Below are positions 36,101 to 46,488 of a DNA stretch of 64,000 nucleotides, one piece after another; position 1 is the stretch's first letter, and every line of letters begins with the position of its first letter. A program made the translations under genes and the position numbers. Source of the DNA: Rostrohypoxylon terebratum (taxonomy: Eukaryota > Ascomycota > Sordariomycetes > Xylariales > Hypoxylaceae). Location of the stretch: positions 1-64,000 of the forward strand of contig MU385949.1 of assembly GCA_022497145.1 (NCBI GenBank), read 5' to 3'. The notes beneath the pieces were generated by a model that made no database searches, had not been told where the DNA came from, and saw nothing but the letters and a program-made list of their open reading frames with translations.

Positions 36101-37637
36101 GGTTAATATCTATGTATTACCTATTCTTTACTTACCTTACCTAGTAGGTACCTCGTAGGTATCTGAAATTGCGTGATATGTTGCAATCCAAGGCTCTCAT
36201 GTTGCTATTTTCCTACCTTCACCCACGCTTTCTTTTAAATTTGGCATGATCAAGAGTTGGCATTACATTACCTAGCTAAAATGGCGATACTTGTATGTTA
36301 GGGATACCAATCTATATCATGGCATCACTCAACTGTGCATTCTTTACTCGTTTTTGTTCATTTTCCCGGCTAGGCAATATTATGTGGGAGAAAAGGTCAC
36401 TGTCAAGTTGGTTTGAAGGTGTCCCCGTATGATCGTGAGGATGTATGCTGCGCCCACCAATGGCTGTGCAAGTAGGAGAGAATACTAGCTCGTTGGTTTG
36501 CCTGGAGGGTACACTGTGAAGAGAGTGACAGGGAGCCAACCCGCATTTGACGTAGACAACCTGGCACTGTAGACATAGACGATATGGACCAGCGGCGGAC
36601 GATGTCGTGGAATCCCAATGGGTTAGTTCATTGGACCCTATTTCTTCTTGCGATACCGACAACCGGATTCCATTAGTCAAGCGGCCTCAAGCGGATCAAG
36701 CACGCGTGGGAGTCCTGATATGCTGATATGAATTCGAGGGGGTTCTTGAAGGAGCCAAAAGTCGGCGAAGACCGACCAAACAGCAATTATCGGATACCGC
36801 ACCTGACCACTGGGCACACGCCCGGCTGCCTCGATCAGCATAAGCTCCCACGCCATCGATCCGAAACGTGGCAAATCCCGTGTGAGGACTCGACCGCCGA
36901 CTGGACTAGCGTGAGGTGTAGGTATACTACTAAGCCATCTGGTGTAGGGATGATAAAGGATGGCAACGAGGGATGGAGTGAACAATTGCAGGATGTTGTA
37001 GGATGTTGCAGGCTAGGCTTAACAGGCCGTAAAAAGCACGTACAATTAGCAGGCGGCTGTGATGACAGAATAAAAAAGGGTAAAATCGGGTTATGACGTG
37101 CATTTCTCGAGCACGATGACCAGCTTTCCCCTCGACCCAATCTTTTTGTTCTCTGGCACTGTGGGAGGTGGAAGCTCTAGAAGAAGTTAGTGAAGCTGTC
37201 TCGATATCCCTGCCGATCAAGCTATAATCAAGCTATATTAGCTGGGGTTGCACGACCTCGACGTCCTGTTTATCCCCCGCACTAATCTCCATCCTCTTCG
37301 GTATGACGATCTGAGTGGATGGTCAGCATGTGATAGGAGGCTTCTCAGGCCGCGTGAAGCGCCGGCTAGCACACCCACAACGCCCACAACGCCCACACGC
37401 CCACATACACATCCCACGACAACCGTGTAGATAGCTTTGGGAGCTTTACTAAAGATGATCGAAAAGCGGGGCGAGGGTGACCTTAGAGGCCTAGGAAGAT
37501 TCTGGTCACGACTATTCCCTGTAACTAAAACGTCTATTTAAGGCCATCAAGCTCCCCCCTTTTTGATAGATCGTAATAGCTATCCAGGTAACAGCTTCGT
37601 ACAACCACAAGATCTCAGACACTAAGATAATCTCGAT
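33171..37637. other. Gene-poor 4.5-kb intergenic region
   Basis: No convincing gene. Overlapping frames on both strands at 36,310-37,220 are of similar length and show no domain. The stretch contains a GGATTATA array (about 36,058-36,082), palindromic TACCTA/CCTAGG clusters (35,090-35,110; 36,090-36,170) and a short ACGCCCACA repeat at 37,372-37,402. Confidence 0.5.
36058..36082. repeat. ATTATAGG tandem repeat
   Basis: About three copies of an 8-bp unit next to CCTAGCTATAGG-type palindromic DNA in the gene-poor region. Confidence 0.7.
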
Positions 37638-37646
37638 TATATATAA
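37638..37646 (+). promoter_or_regulatory. TATA box of the metallothionein-like gene
   Basis: TATATATAA begins 43 nt before the ATG at 37681. This would place the transcription start just ahead of the start codon, giving a very short leader. Confidence 0.6.
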
Positions 37647-37680
37647 GCCTTAGCTTATCCTACCCGAAACCACATTCAAA

Positions 37681-37935
37681 ATGGAGCCCGCCAGCTGTGG
37701 ATGCGCCACCTGCTCTTGCGCTGACTGGTAAGCCTTTTTCATAACCTCTACACGTAGCTCCTCTCCCTGCTCCTCTTCCCCGTCTGTCTCTCCCCTTCCC
37801 TCTCCTCCCCACCTTCCCTCTCCCTTCCCTTCTCTTTCAGACGCTACAATTCCTCATACTATATAAAAAAAGGTCCGCGACTGACATTCAGTAAAACACA
37901 GCGCCACCTGCTCCTGCTGCGTAAGTTCCTATTAG
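37681..37935 (+). CDS. Metallothionein-like cysteine-rich peptide
   Basis: Predicted exons 37681-37727 and 37902-37935 encode 26 aa: MEPASCGCATCSCAD, then a Cys split by the intron, then ATCSCC and VSSY. The peptide has 8 Cys within 22 residues in CxC, CxxC and CC pairs, the metal-thiolate pattern of fungal copper/zinc metallothioneins, which are commonly 22-60 aa. It would bind Cu(I), Zn or Cd in the cytosol. The 174-nt intron has a GTAAGC donor, a CTGAC branch site, an ACAG acceptor and an unusually long pyrimidine tract at 37,750-37,840. The other nearby acceptors give a stop or destroy the Cys pattern. A good start context (TCAAAATGG) and TATA box precede it. A consensus GTAAGT follows CSCC, so a further exon replacing VSSY is possible. 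It is too short for ordinary gene finders. Confidence 0.75.
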
Positions 37936-38294
37936 ACAACTGCAAGATGTCGTCTTCCTAGCTCACACATGCATACGTATAGAGCCACTAAGCACAGGTC
38001 CATTCATCCTGGGAACAATCGCCGTTGAAGGATCGACATGAGGGTGGCTCGGTAATCAAATCGGAAGACTGTGGGGGAATATACCTAGGTATACATTACG
38101 ACGTGGTGTTTTGACTTGCACAAGACTGGCGGACTTGCGTCGTATGTGATAGCAGATTGACTAGTCGCGTGGAGAGAAATATACGCTCTTTGAAAATCCA
38201 TTATTCTATCGTGTTTTGCATATGGGTATCATTGTGCCAACCATCCACTAACGCCATCCTATTTCGTGTGCCGTCGTTGTCATCGTTCGTAACT
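37936..38294. other. Convergent 3' spacer
   Basis: About 360 bp between the 3' ends of the metallothionein-like gene (+) and the UFD1-domain gene (-). It contains an ATACCTAGGTAT palindrome at 38,080-38,092. Any third exon of the metallothionein-like gene would lie here. Confidence 0.5.
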
Positions 38295-40604
38295 TCATTC
38301 GTTAGAGGGAGCCCAATTAATCAACCAACCCCTCGCCCTGTCTAGGTCGGGGCCCTCAGCTTCACACGCCGCAATACACCACTCCAGATCCCAGTCGTCC
38401 TCGGCTGCTAGCATCCCTGCTAGCATCCTCCTGCGCTGGTTCGCTTCGTCGACGCAGAAGTACATCGATTTTTGCGTGTCACGGACAGAGTCCATGAGGG
38501 GCCGGATCTGCGGTAGAACGAGTTGCGTGGTCGATGGTTTCGGCTCTAGCTTTAAGTTGGCACGGCCCGTCTTACACCACTCATTAGCACACCACCTCTT
38601 TCCACATCCTTGCATCATCTGCGTCAGATACCGACGCTCGATGCGCCTCTTCAGAGCCTTCCCCTCCGGATCGTATAAACTGACGTAGAGCGGGGAGAAG
38701 CACAGAGAACATAGGCCGATATCGTTACCGGGACCTTGACCCATTTTGGTGCCAGCGTTGACGGCCCCATTCCTACCGACGCCGTGTAGGGTACGGCCGC
38801 AATTGGCATTTCGGCAGATTGGGGGCTTTGGTCGGTGGGCTTTTTCGAGTTCGTGATACTTCAGGTGAGTCGACATATCACGAAGCCGAATGATTTTGGA
38901 GCACAGATGACAATCCGTAGTTCTCGCACCATCGACAAGCTCATGCTCCGTGAGGCCTGTGTGAAGCATTTCGGCGGAGGGATTGAACGGGTCACCTTCT
39001 TGGCAAACTTCTAGGTGGCAGAACTGACACAAGATAATCTTGCCGGGGCAAAGCGTGGTGCGGTGGCGTGCAAGATCCGGTATGGAGTTAGTGGAGAATG
39101 GGCAAGACGGACACCGCCGTTCGGTATGGTATATATCGTCGTGTTTGGCCTTGGTCATGGACGAGGAGCCGTATACTTCGTCGTGGGGGCAATGCCAATG
39201 TTCCCTCCACTCGTCTGACGCCTTCTGAAAGACATTTCGACACCGAGGACACGCCACGTTGTTGCGAAGACAGAAGTTCTCATGAAGAATGATGGTACGT
39301 TTAGGGATCCGTTGAAGGCAGTTTGTACATGTTTCCTCATCTGGATGCACCTCCTCTTGTACTTCCGGAATAGCCGACCCGGTGACCGTCGGCGTTTCTG
39401 TCGTCATCGCGTTGTTTTTAACCCTCAACCTGTACGGGAGAGGGGAGGCATCTGTTGGAGAGACGCTTGAGTTAGGGATATAGCCAAAAACAGAAATGAG
39501 CAGGCTCTCGGCATTCTCGAGCTCGACATTGGTGGGCTGGATGATTATTCGCTTGCTTCCAGCTCCGTCTTCAGCATAGCTGAAGGCACCAAAAATATAT
39601 TCGGACTGTCGAGGGGCGGCCCTCTGTCGTGAGGATTTCGGGCTTACAAATAGGTCTACGCCGTATTCATCTCGTAGCTCGCTAATATCAATCTCAAGAA
39701 CTCTCGATCGAGCCCACGAAGGCAGCTCGTAATCCACGTAGTCTCCAGGAAGGACTTGGCCGTCGACAGCCTTCCAAATGTTTAGTTCCTGACCAACCGA
39801 ACTGCCAGCTGTAGTGCCCGGAGCCTTTTGTTGTCTAGCTATAATTTGTCTCATAGTCTCCCTGGCCTGGGCCTCGTCCAAGGCTTCGATATCGACTTCG
39901 AGATCAGTGTTCACGACGCAAATACCGTCCCCTTCCGGCCTGAATCCATCAATAAGCAAGCGGAACAGCTCGCCCTTGACACCTGGCACGGATAGGATCG
40001 CGCCATTTGTCAAGGTTGTGAAGCTTTCACGAAGCTTCCTCTCGAGCAAGGATTTCCAGTCGTCGGGATTGTAGCCAGCTTCTAACGGCCTCAGACGAAC
40101 ATAGGCCCCTTTAGGGAGATGTTTGGCATGTATAGTGATTTGCGGCGTTGGTGCTTCCTTGTTAGACGGAGCATCTTCCTGATTGGGTGCATCTTCGGCA
40201 GAATCGAACCCCAGAGCCTCTATCAGGTACGAACTTAGCAATACCTCGCCTTCCTCGGCTGAGAACTCGCGTATGCCAGCGTAGACGGCGTTTCCATTTA
40301 ATGGATTGACGAGACGAAACATGAGCGGGCTCGGAAGCTGCTGGTAAGGATCACCGTCGAAGGCATACGGGGCTCGGCTAGACGAGGACGCGGATGTTGG
40401 CATGTGTGGATTGCGGAAGGGGTTTGACGAGGCGGGAGTCGAGATAGAGGCAGGGTTCGAGCATGAGGTAGAAGCGGCAAGTAGCTGTTCCAGAGCGGAT
40501 TGAGGTAGTATGATCTTGTCGCCATCCAGATCTTTAGACGGGTAGCTTGTTGGGGAGGCAACGTTGAGAGTGGCCGACCACTCGATGGTAGGTTGTTCGG
40601 TCAT
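38295..40604 (-). CDS. UFD1-domain protein with zinc fingers
   Basis: A single-exon protein of 769 aa. Residues from about 35 to 330 match the UFD1 (ubiquitin-fusion-degradation 1) fold: IILPQSALEQLL, PLMFRLVN, YVRLRPLEAGY..W..LLERKLRESFTTLTNGA, and DGICVVNTDLEVDIE. The second half carries TRAF-like/C2H2 zinc fingers (CTNCLQRIPKRTIILHENFC; CPRC..H..H; CPSCPFSTNSIPDLARHRTTLC; CQFC..), then a Cys-rich C-terminal region ending in a short helical segment (DLDRARGWLINWAP). UFD1 domains bind ubiquitin and act with Cdc48/p97 in ubiquitin-dependent degradation. The fusion resembles the plant PRLI-interacting factor K type rather than canonical Ufd1. The start at 40604 (MTEQPTIEW) is the first ATG; the open frame upstream begins only at a GTG. 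Likely cytosolic or nuclear. Confidence 0.9.
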   Translation of the reverse strand: MTEQPTIEWSATLNVASPTSYPSKDLDGDKIILPQSALEQLLAASTSCSNPASISTPASSNPFRNPHMPTSASSSSRAPYAFDGDPYQQLPSPLMFRLVNPLNGNAVYAGIREFSAEEGEVLLSSYLIEALGFDSAEDAPNQEDAPSNKEAPTPQITIHAKHLPKGAYVRLRPLEAGYNPDDWKSLLERKLRESFTTLTNGAILSVPGVKGELFRLLIDGFRPEGDGICVVNTDLEVDIEALDEAQARETMRQIIARQQKAPGTTAGSSVGQELNIWKAVDGQVLPGDYVDYELPSWARSRVLEIDISELRDEYGVDLFVSPKSSRQRAAPRQSEYIFGAFSYAEDGAGSKRIIIQPTNVELENAESLLISVFGYIPNSSVSPTDASPLPYRLRVKNNAMTTETPTVTGSAIPEVQEEVHPDEETCTNCLQRIPKRTIILHENFCLRNNVACPRCRNVFQKASDEWREHWHCPHDEVYGSSSMTKAKHDDIYHTERRCPSCPFSTNSIPDLARHRTTLCPGKIILCQFCHLEVCQEGDPFNPSAEMLHTGLTEHELVDGARTTDCHLCSKIIRLRDMSTHLKYHELEKAHRPKPPICRNANCGRTLHGVGRNGAVNAGTKMGQGPGNDIGLCSLCFSPLYVSLYDPEGKALKRRIERRYLTQMMQGCGKRWCANEWCKTGRANLKLEPKPSTTQLVLPQIRPLMDSVRDTQKSMYFCVDEANQRRRMLAGMLAAEDDWDLEWCIAACEAEGPDLDRARGWLINWAPSNE

Positions 40605-41342
40605 ATCGGACAAATGTTGAGGATATCTGGTGTATCTGGTATATCGTGTGTCCAGCACAGGTTTGTGTCGGTCGATATGTACTCGATATGTACTCTTACG
40701 GCTAGATTGCAGGAGCTGCCTCTCGTCGAAATTAGATGAATTTTAAGAGAAGACGGTATGATTCAGGCGGCGAGAGGCATGACTAGGACCTATGTAGACG
40801 AAAGGGGAAAATCAAAAGTGAAAAATGGAAAGTTAGAGTGGAAACGAAAGACGGGACGAAAGACGGGACGAAGGATGGAAAGGGGATGATGGATGTGAGA
40901 TGGGGCCAGATAAAAATAAGTTGACGAGAGATGAAGTTGTGTGGAGAATCTCATGACTATGGAAAGTATGGGTTATTCATCGTAGCCATAGCCGTTGCTG
41001 CTGCTGTGGCTACGAAATTGTGGCCTTGAGGATGAATTGCGAGCGTGCAAAAATGATGGAAACCATGAAATTGCTGGAATTGTCGAAATCGGTGCAAATG
41101 ACGAAAGTAGCGATCATTTGTAAGCAGGTAAGGTACCTTTTTAACTTTCAGGTACACGTACACCGATGGTAGTAGTACCTACTACCTAGTAGTAATATAG
41201 TAATATTGAACAGGCTAACAGCAGCAGCAGCGACTTGAAAAAAAAATAGGGACCGAAGATCAGTCAGCTCTTTCCTTCCACTTCCATGACGCAGAGTTAA
41301 TAATGTTAATATACAGCTAGTACAGCTAGTACATTACGTAGG

Positions 41343-41383
41343 TAGGTACATAGTAAGTAGTCGCCTTACTTACTATGTACCTA
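41343..41383. repeat. Perfect inverted repeat, 17-bp arms and 7-nt loop
   Basis: Arms 41343-41359 and 41367-41383 are exact reverse complements and consist of TACC/TACATAGTAAG words. DNA or RNA could fold into a long hairpin. It is the longest perfect stem-loop I found. Confidence 0.85.
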
Positions 41384-42600
41384 GTATGACATATGTACAA
41401 TATTACATACAATATTGAATAGGACCTAGGTACCTAGTAGTAGGACTTATGTAAGTAGTAGGTCCTATGATAGGCAGTACAATACATACAATACATAGTA
41501 ACCCTGGCAGCCGGTCCAGCATACTACTAGGTACTCAGGATAAAGTTAGCACTTGGGTTACCTACGTAGGCGGGTATGACATATGTATGTGTGTATGTAT
41601 TTATGAACATGTAACTTCAAGTAATAATGTGAACATTAATAAATGTATAATACTTAGGTAACTTATTGTTGTAGTACTCGAAATGTACCTAGTAGTACTC
41701 GAAACATTCTAACTTCCAAGGGACTGATACATAGTAAAGAGAAAGAAAGCAGCATCTGCACTGGGACCTCGAGGATTAACTAGTAGTGGGGCTACTCCTA
41801 ACTCCTGCCGAACCTGACGAGGAAATAATACCTAATACGGTATACCTAATATCCATGGATGCAAGGCGCGATTACCGGTATCTCCGCCGCTTACCATATA
41901 TGAGCTAGTATCAAAACTCAAGAGGGATAAGATAATAGGTACCTACTATTAATAATTAAGTTTCTCAATTTCAACCATAATCGTAACCATCCTTCATCAC
42001 CGTCCATCACCATCACCATCACCATCACTTAACCATAATTTATTTACCGCTTAATGTGGACAATTCACTCACCTTTACGCCACCTAGACCTACACCACAT
42101 TTATATATCTTTTATTATACGACGGTGGAAGACGACAGCTAATAGATGATGTACGGTGGCCAAGCCGTTCCAAGCCGTTCCAAGACGGAGTAGCGCGAGA
42201 GCCAAGCTCGATGGTAAGATGCTGAGATGGTTGAGAATACTATGTTGAGGATGGCGAGGATGTCGATCTTATTCGCGATGAGAGACAGTTGCACCATCGA
42301 CTGCCCAAACGGTCTCGCTGTCTGGCAAGTCTAATAGTCTAGCAGTCTAGATTCGAGAGCACCAGTTGCAGCACAGCACAGCACAGCACTAGCACAGCAC
42401 CCGCACTTGCTAACTCGCATGCCTGAGAATGGGATTATCTGGTGTACGTATGCTGTATTATGTCTGGGATGCGATGCGACGCTGTCGGATCAACCTGCCA
42501 AGGACGGGCAAAATGCAAGACCATTTTCTATCTTTGCCATCCTTGACCATTCTCACCCAGACGATACGCAATAGTGCGTCAGTCTTTTTGTGAGCGAAGA

Positions 42601-42633
42601 CACCCTGGACACCCTGGACACCCTGGACACCCT
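42601..42633. repeat. 9-bp tandem repeat CACCCTGGA
   Basis: About 3.6 identical 9-bp copies, followed shortly by three CTCTTAGC copies at 42,699-42,721. Simple minisatellite DNA. Confidence 0.8.
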
Positions 42634-43588
42634 CTGCTGCCTCTGCCAATGCTTTCCATATTATATCATTGACATTTATTTTTATTTATTTCTTGGCCTC
42701 TTAGCCTCTTAGCCTCTTAGCTTAGGTGTTTACGTCCCCTTGGCCAATGGAGCAGAGGCGTGAAAATGCCTCGCTCCCAGATCACGTTATGCTACCGCTA
42801 CCTACCTAGTAGGTAGTTCCTAGGACCTAGGTATGTACAATGCTACGCTTTAGCCTCCCCCGCGTTATGTAGGTGGTAGCCCTGGAGGTACCTATGGTCC
42901 TGTGTACCTAGGACTTAAGTAGGTAGGCAGGTAGGTAAAATAGGTCCTTGCTCGACGTGGAGTATATTCATCTCTATTAGTCGTCAGTCGTTGATCGCTA
43001 GTCGTCAGTTGTAGTAGTAGAATTAACTGCCTCTTATACTTGTTATATAGGTATAATATACCTATAATATACCTACACCTTGGTCCTTAAGTAGGACCTA
43101 CATGTAGGTATATGCACACACATTCACATGCAAGGGATCCATATTACATATGTCATACAGTAATATTCAATATTATCTCTAACCTAATGTTGACGGTGTC
43201 TGATATACTGATATAACTTCTTCAAGTTCTAGCAAGTACCTAGTTACCTAGTAGTAGTAGTAGTAGTAGTATAGTATCACCTCTTACCCCGGACTATCAA
43301 AGACTCCACCCCCTCTCCTCTCCAAGCTCCCCATACCCTCCCCTCCTCTCCCCTCCTTTTATTCAGATTATGATTTATCATATTATTAGGTACTAAGCCC
43401 CGGAGAGCTCTAGCTATTAATACCCGTACCTCGCTACGCCTTACCAATCTCTTTTCCTAGTATCTATTAACCCTAGTTCCCAACCTTACCCATTCTTAAT
43501 AGCTTTCTTTTCCTGACTCGCCATTACATTGCCTTCTTTCTTTCTCTGTCTGGCAGCTGGTCTGTATTCGTCTGCATCTGCGTGTGAT

Positions 43589-45590
43589 ATGGCATCAGGA
43601 GTTGTCCTCCAACAACACGCGCGCGACTTTCCTAGTTCCAGTCCCCGATCCACCGACGAGATCACCTCGAACCCCCTCTTAAATCTACTCACCAACACTC
43701 TCGTCCTCCACCAGACCATCCCCTACCTTCCCATCTCAAGCCTCCTCAACCTTGCCGCCACCTCGCCATCCTTCCGTGACCTACTGCTGCGCCGCACTCC
43801 CGGCGTCTTCCGGCATCTCGATTTAACCAGGGTCAAGACCGCTCAGTTCGAAGTCGACGGTGGCATCGACCATGGCGGCGAAATCTGGCGCAACGTCCAG
43901 GTCGACGAGAACCTAACCGAGGATGACTTTTACTCTGGCCCCCTGCGTGGCATCATACAGAGTATCCGCCGTCGCGATATTCTGCATCACGTGCAGACGC
44001 TAGTCCTCGACGGCCTCTCTGTTACTGCCGAATTCTGCAACGATATCCTCGTCGACCCCACCCTCCGTGTACGCATCTTGTCTATCCGCGATGTCAAGAA
44101 CCTTAACGAGCGGAAGTTGATGCAAAGCCTCCGTTATGCCTGCCGTTCTACTCGGCCTGACGATACCCCCCGACTAAAGGGTCTCTACGTCTTCGGCGCT
44201 AGGGATGCACCCGACCTGATCGCCTCTTCGTCTGTAGGGCAGAACGGAGCGGTTCGAGGAGGGGCCAACATCAGTATCGGCTGGAACCACAAGTCCCAAC
44301 ACGCATTGAAGGAGTCTTTCCGAACTGAGGGTGATGATTGGTATCATAAGAAGGGCCGCATCATCGGCAAACACATTGCCGACGGCTGGGCTGAGACGCT
44401 CCTAGACTGCCGTGAGACGATCAGGTTCGACGCCGTGCTCTGTACCGGACCACGCCATCAAAATTCCCCTGCGTTCGGAAAGGTGCCGGTCGCATCGGGC
44501 GGAACGATGCCCGATGTCAATAGTCCCTGGGGTGTCGCGACCTTCGCCCTCGGCGGTTGCGCGTCTTGCGGATCTTCACCTGAGGGCTTCACTGTATACG
44601 GGAACTCCCCCGCCGAGGAGTTGCCGCTGCTGGCTCCCGTCCCGCTTCACTCGTCCACCGTCAAGGCGGCGACTTGTCCAAACCCAAACCCAAACCCAAA
44701 CCCAAACGACAAACCCGGGACACGTAGGGAGACACATAAGTTTATCCCGAGGTGTCTGGAATGCATCCGCGAGAGATACTGCTTCAGCTGCGATCAATGG
44801 TGGTGCGAGTCGTGCTACCAGGTGCCCAGCCGGCAGGAATTGAGCGTCCAGCACGTCCACATTGCCGACCAGACTAATAACGATTTGTTGGATCACGAAT
44901 TGGCAGCTCTCGAGCCGTCTATCGTCAAGGTACGGAAGGGTTATTGTCTTAATTGCTACCCGCAATCCACCGAAAGGAGACCTGGAGTTCGGAACCCCTT
45001 CCCATCTATCTTGAGTGGTTCCGAAGCCAATATGTAGCGAGGGATTTAACTGTCACTACCACCACTATTGCTACCACTTACTACTACCCCCTTATGTCCC
45101 AAGATCATGTAGGGATGGGCGAGAGTGGACGTATCGACTGCTTTCGATCATCCTCGGAAATTGTATGCGGCGAGAACCCCTTCCCCTCCAAAACGTAGCC
45201 ACATCCTCTCCTAGACCTTACCCGAGACTCCGGGTTGAAGGAAATTGTGCTGATAATGTCAAATTATTTTAGAAGCCCAAGATCAGCCGGAGTTGCTGGG
45301 AATGCGAACACAACGTAAGTCTCTACGTCTCTCATCCCGCGTAAGAAGAAAGAGGTAGACAGCCCTAACCCGTATGATTATAGTGCCTTGATTGCATCGC
45401 CAATACCCAGAAGCTTTGCAGAGGATGCGGCGGAGGTTACTGCATCATCCATTACGAGGGCTCCACGCTCACATTTGTACGTCTTCGTCGCCAGAAAACT
45501 ATTTTGCGGTTAAGCTGACACAATAAGTAGTGTGATTGTATGAGTCGCCATCCCGTCCCTGTAGATCCATTCTCTGTGCCCATCGACTAA
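43589..45590 (+). CDS. F-box protein with cysteine-rich C-terminus
   Basis: Likely substrate receptor of an SCF ubiquitin ligase. The first ATG is at 43589 (MASGVVLQQ). An F-box-like segment lies at about residues 40-75 (LPISSLLNLAATSPSFRDLLLRRTPGVFRHLDL). A leucine-rich region, an Asn-Pro repeat coded by CCAAAC units at 44,682-44,705, and a cysteine cluster (CLECIRERYCFSCDQWWCESC) follow. Later exons 45273-45314 (KISRSCWECEHN), 45384-45476 (CLDCIANTQKLCRGCGGGYCIIH) and 45531-45590 (CDCMSRHP..., stop) are phase-0 with good GTAAGT/GTACGT and TAG signals and extend the Cys pattern. The first junction is unresolved. Phase-0 donors exist after 44929 (GTACGG) and 44986 (GTTCGG), and reading on would stop at 45037. 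I prefer 44986 because it keeps YCLNC. The C-terminal cysteines probably bind zinc. Confidence 0.8.
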
Positions 45591-46488
45591 CCACGACTGA
45601 TATAGGGTGCTCAAGGCGTAGAGGTCGAAGGTCTACAGAAATGTATTGAAATCAACCCATGACTTAGCGGCTATCTACCTAGTAAGGTCGATCAAAGTCA
45701 TGGATGATTCTCCCATGAAAAGGTCGAAGAAGAGTTCTAATGTGCTATCATAGTATTCCGCTTACTCTTCTTCCGGACATGAGTACACGCGTAAATCGTC
45801 CACAGCCCATGGTTTTTTATGGTCGGTCGAAGGCGTTACGGATTCTCTACTCTTTCAGCCCGTGCCCTTTTTTTTATGGTATCAAGGTTGGATACAAATT
45901 TGAGATGCGCTGCGACATTTGCTCTAGTGCTTGGAATTTATGAAGCGCATACCACAGCCCCGCCATTGTTACCCTCGAGGTTTTTAAATGCAGAGGTCGA
46001 GAAAATGATACCCCAGTTAATTATACGAACAAATCCCACTTTCCATGTCTACCTGTCGGTGTTTTCTTCTTCTCACTTCTAATTGAGCCATTCTTATTAT
46101 ACGCGCGTGTTGGTTTGCCTGCGTACTAAGATCTTAATGAGCGGCTTCAAGGTTATGGAGATTGAAGGTAATATTATATGATATCTTGCCAAATTTATCG
46201 CGGAGTTAACTAGTTAACGTAACAAACCTACTACTAGTATGGATTAAAGTCTTACCGCATCTACCACAACCGAGTTCTTTTACGCCCCAATCAGCGCCGC
46301 AAGAAGCACGAGCTATTGATACTTTAGACGAGCTAGGACGCAGAACAACCGCGAACATGGTGATGACTATGATAAATGTAGGAAAGCGTTTTGCCTAGAT
46401 GTATCCGAAAGTGTCGCCTATCACACGGATTAGTACACGCTCATAGTACGGTCGTGAGGTACTCTAGATTCATTAAGCCGCGACTCTT
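45591..46488. other. Convergent intergenic region
   Basis: About 900 bp between the 3' ends of the F-box gene (+) and the ARP6 gene (-). Overlapping frames at 45,740-46,082 lack any domain. No gene seen. Confidence 0.55.

Larger units (their letters stand above)
40605..43588. other. Repeat-rich intergenic region between divergent genes
   Basis: About 3 kb with no gene. It contains GAAAGACGG (40,850-40,875), a 17-bp-arm hairpin (41343-41383), CACCAT (about 42,003-42,030), GCACA (42,370-42,400), CACCCTGGA (42,601-42,633) and AGT (43,250-43,275) repeats plus many CCTAGG/TACCTA palindromes. Promoters of the UFD1-domain and F-box genes lie at its ends. Confidence 0.6.

Noticed and set aside
36312..37220. 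Overlapping 100-120 codon frames on both strands
   Set aside because: Neither strand shows a domain, intron pattern or start context better than the other; treated as chance.
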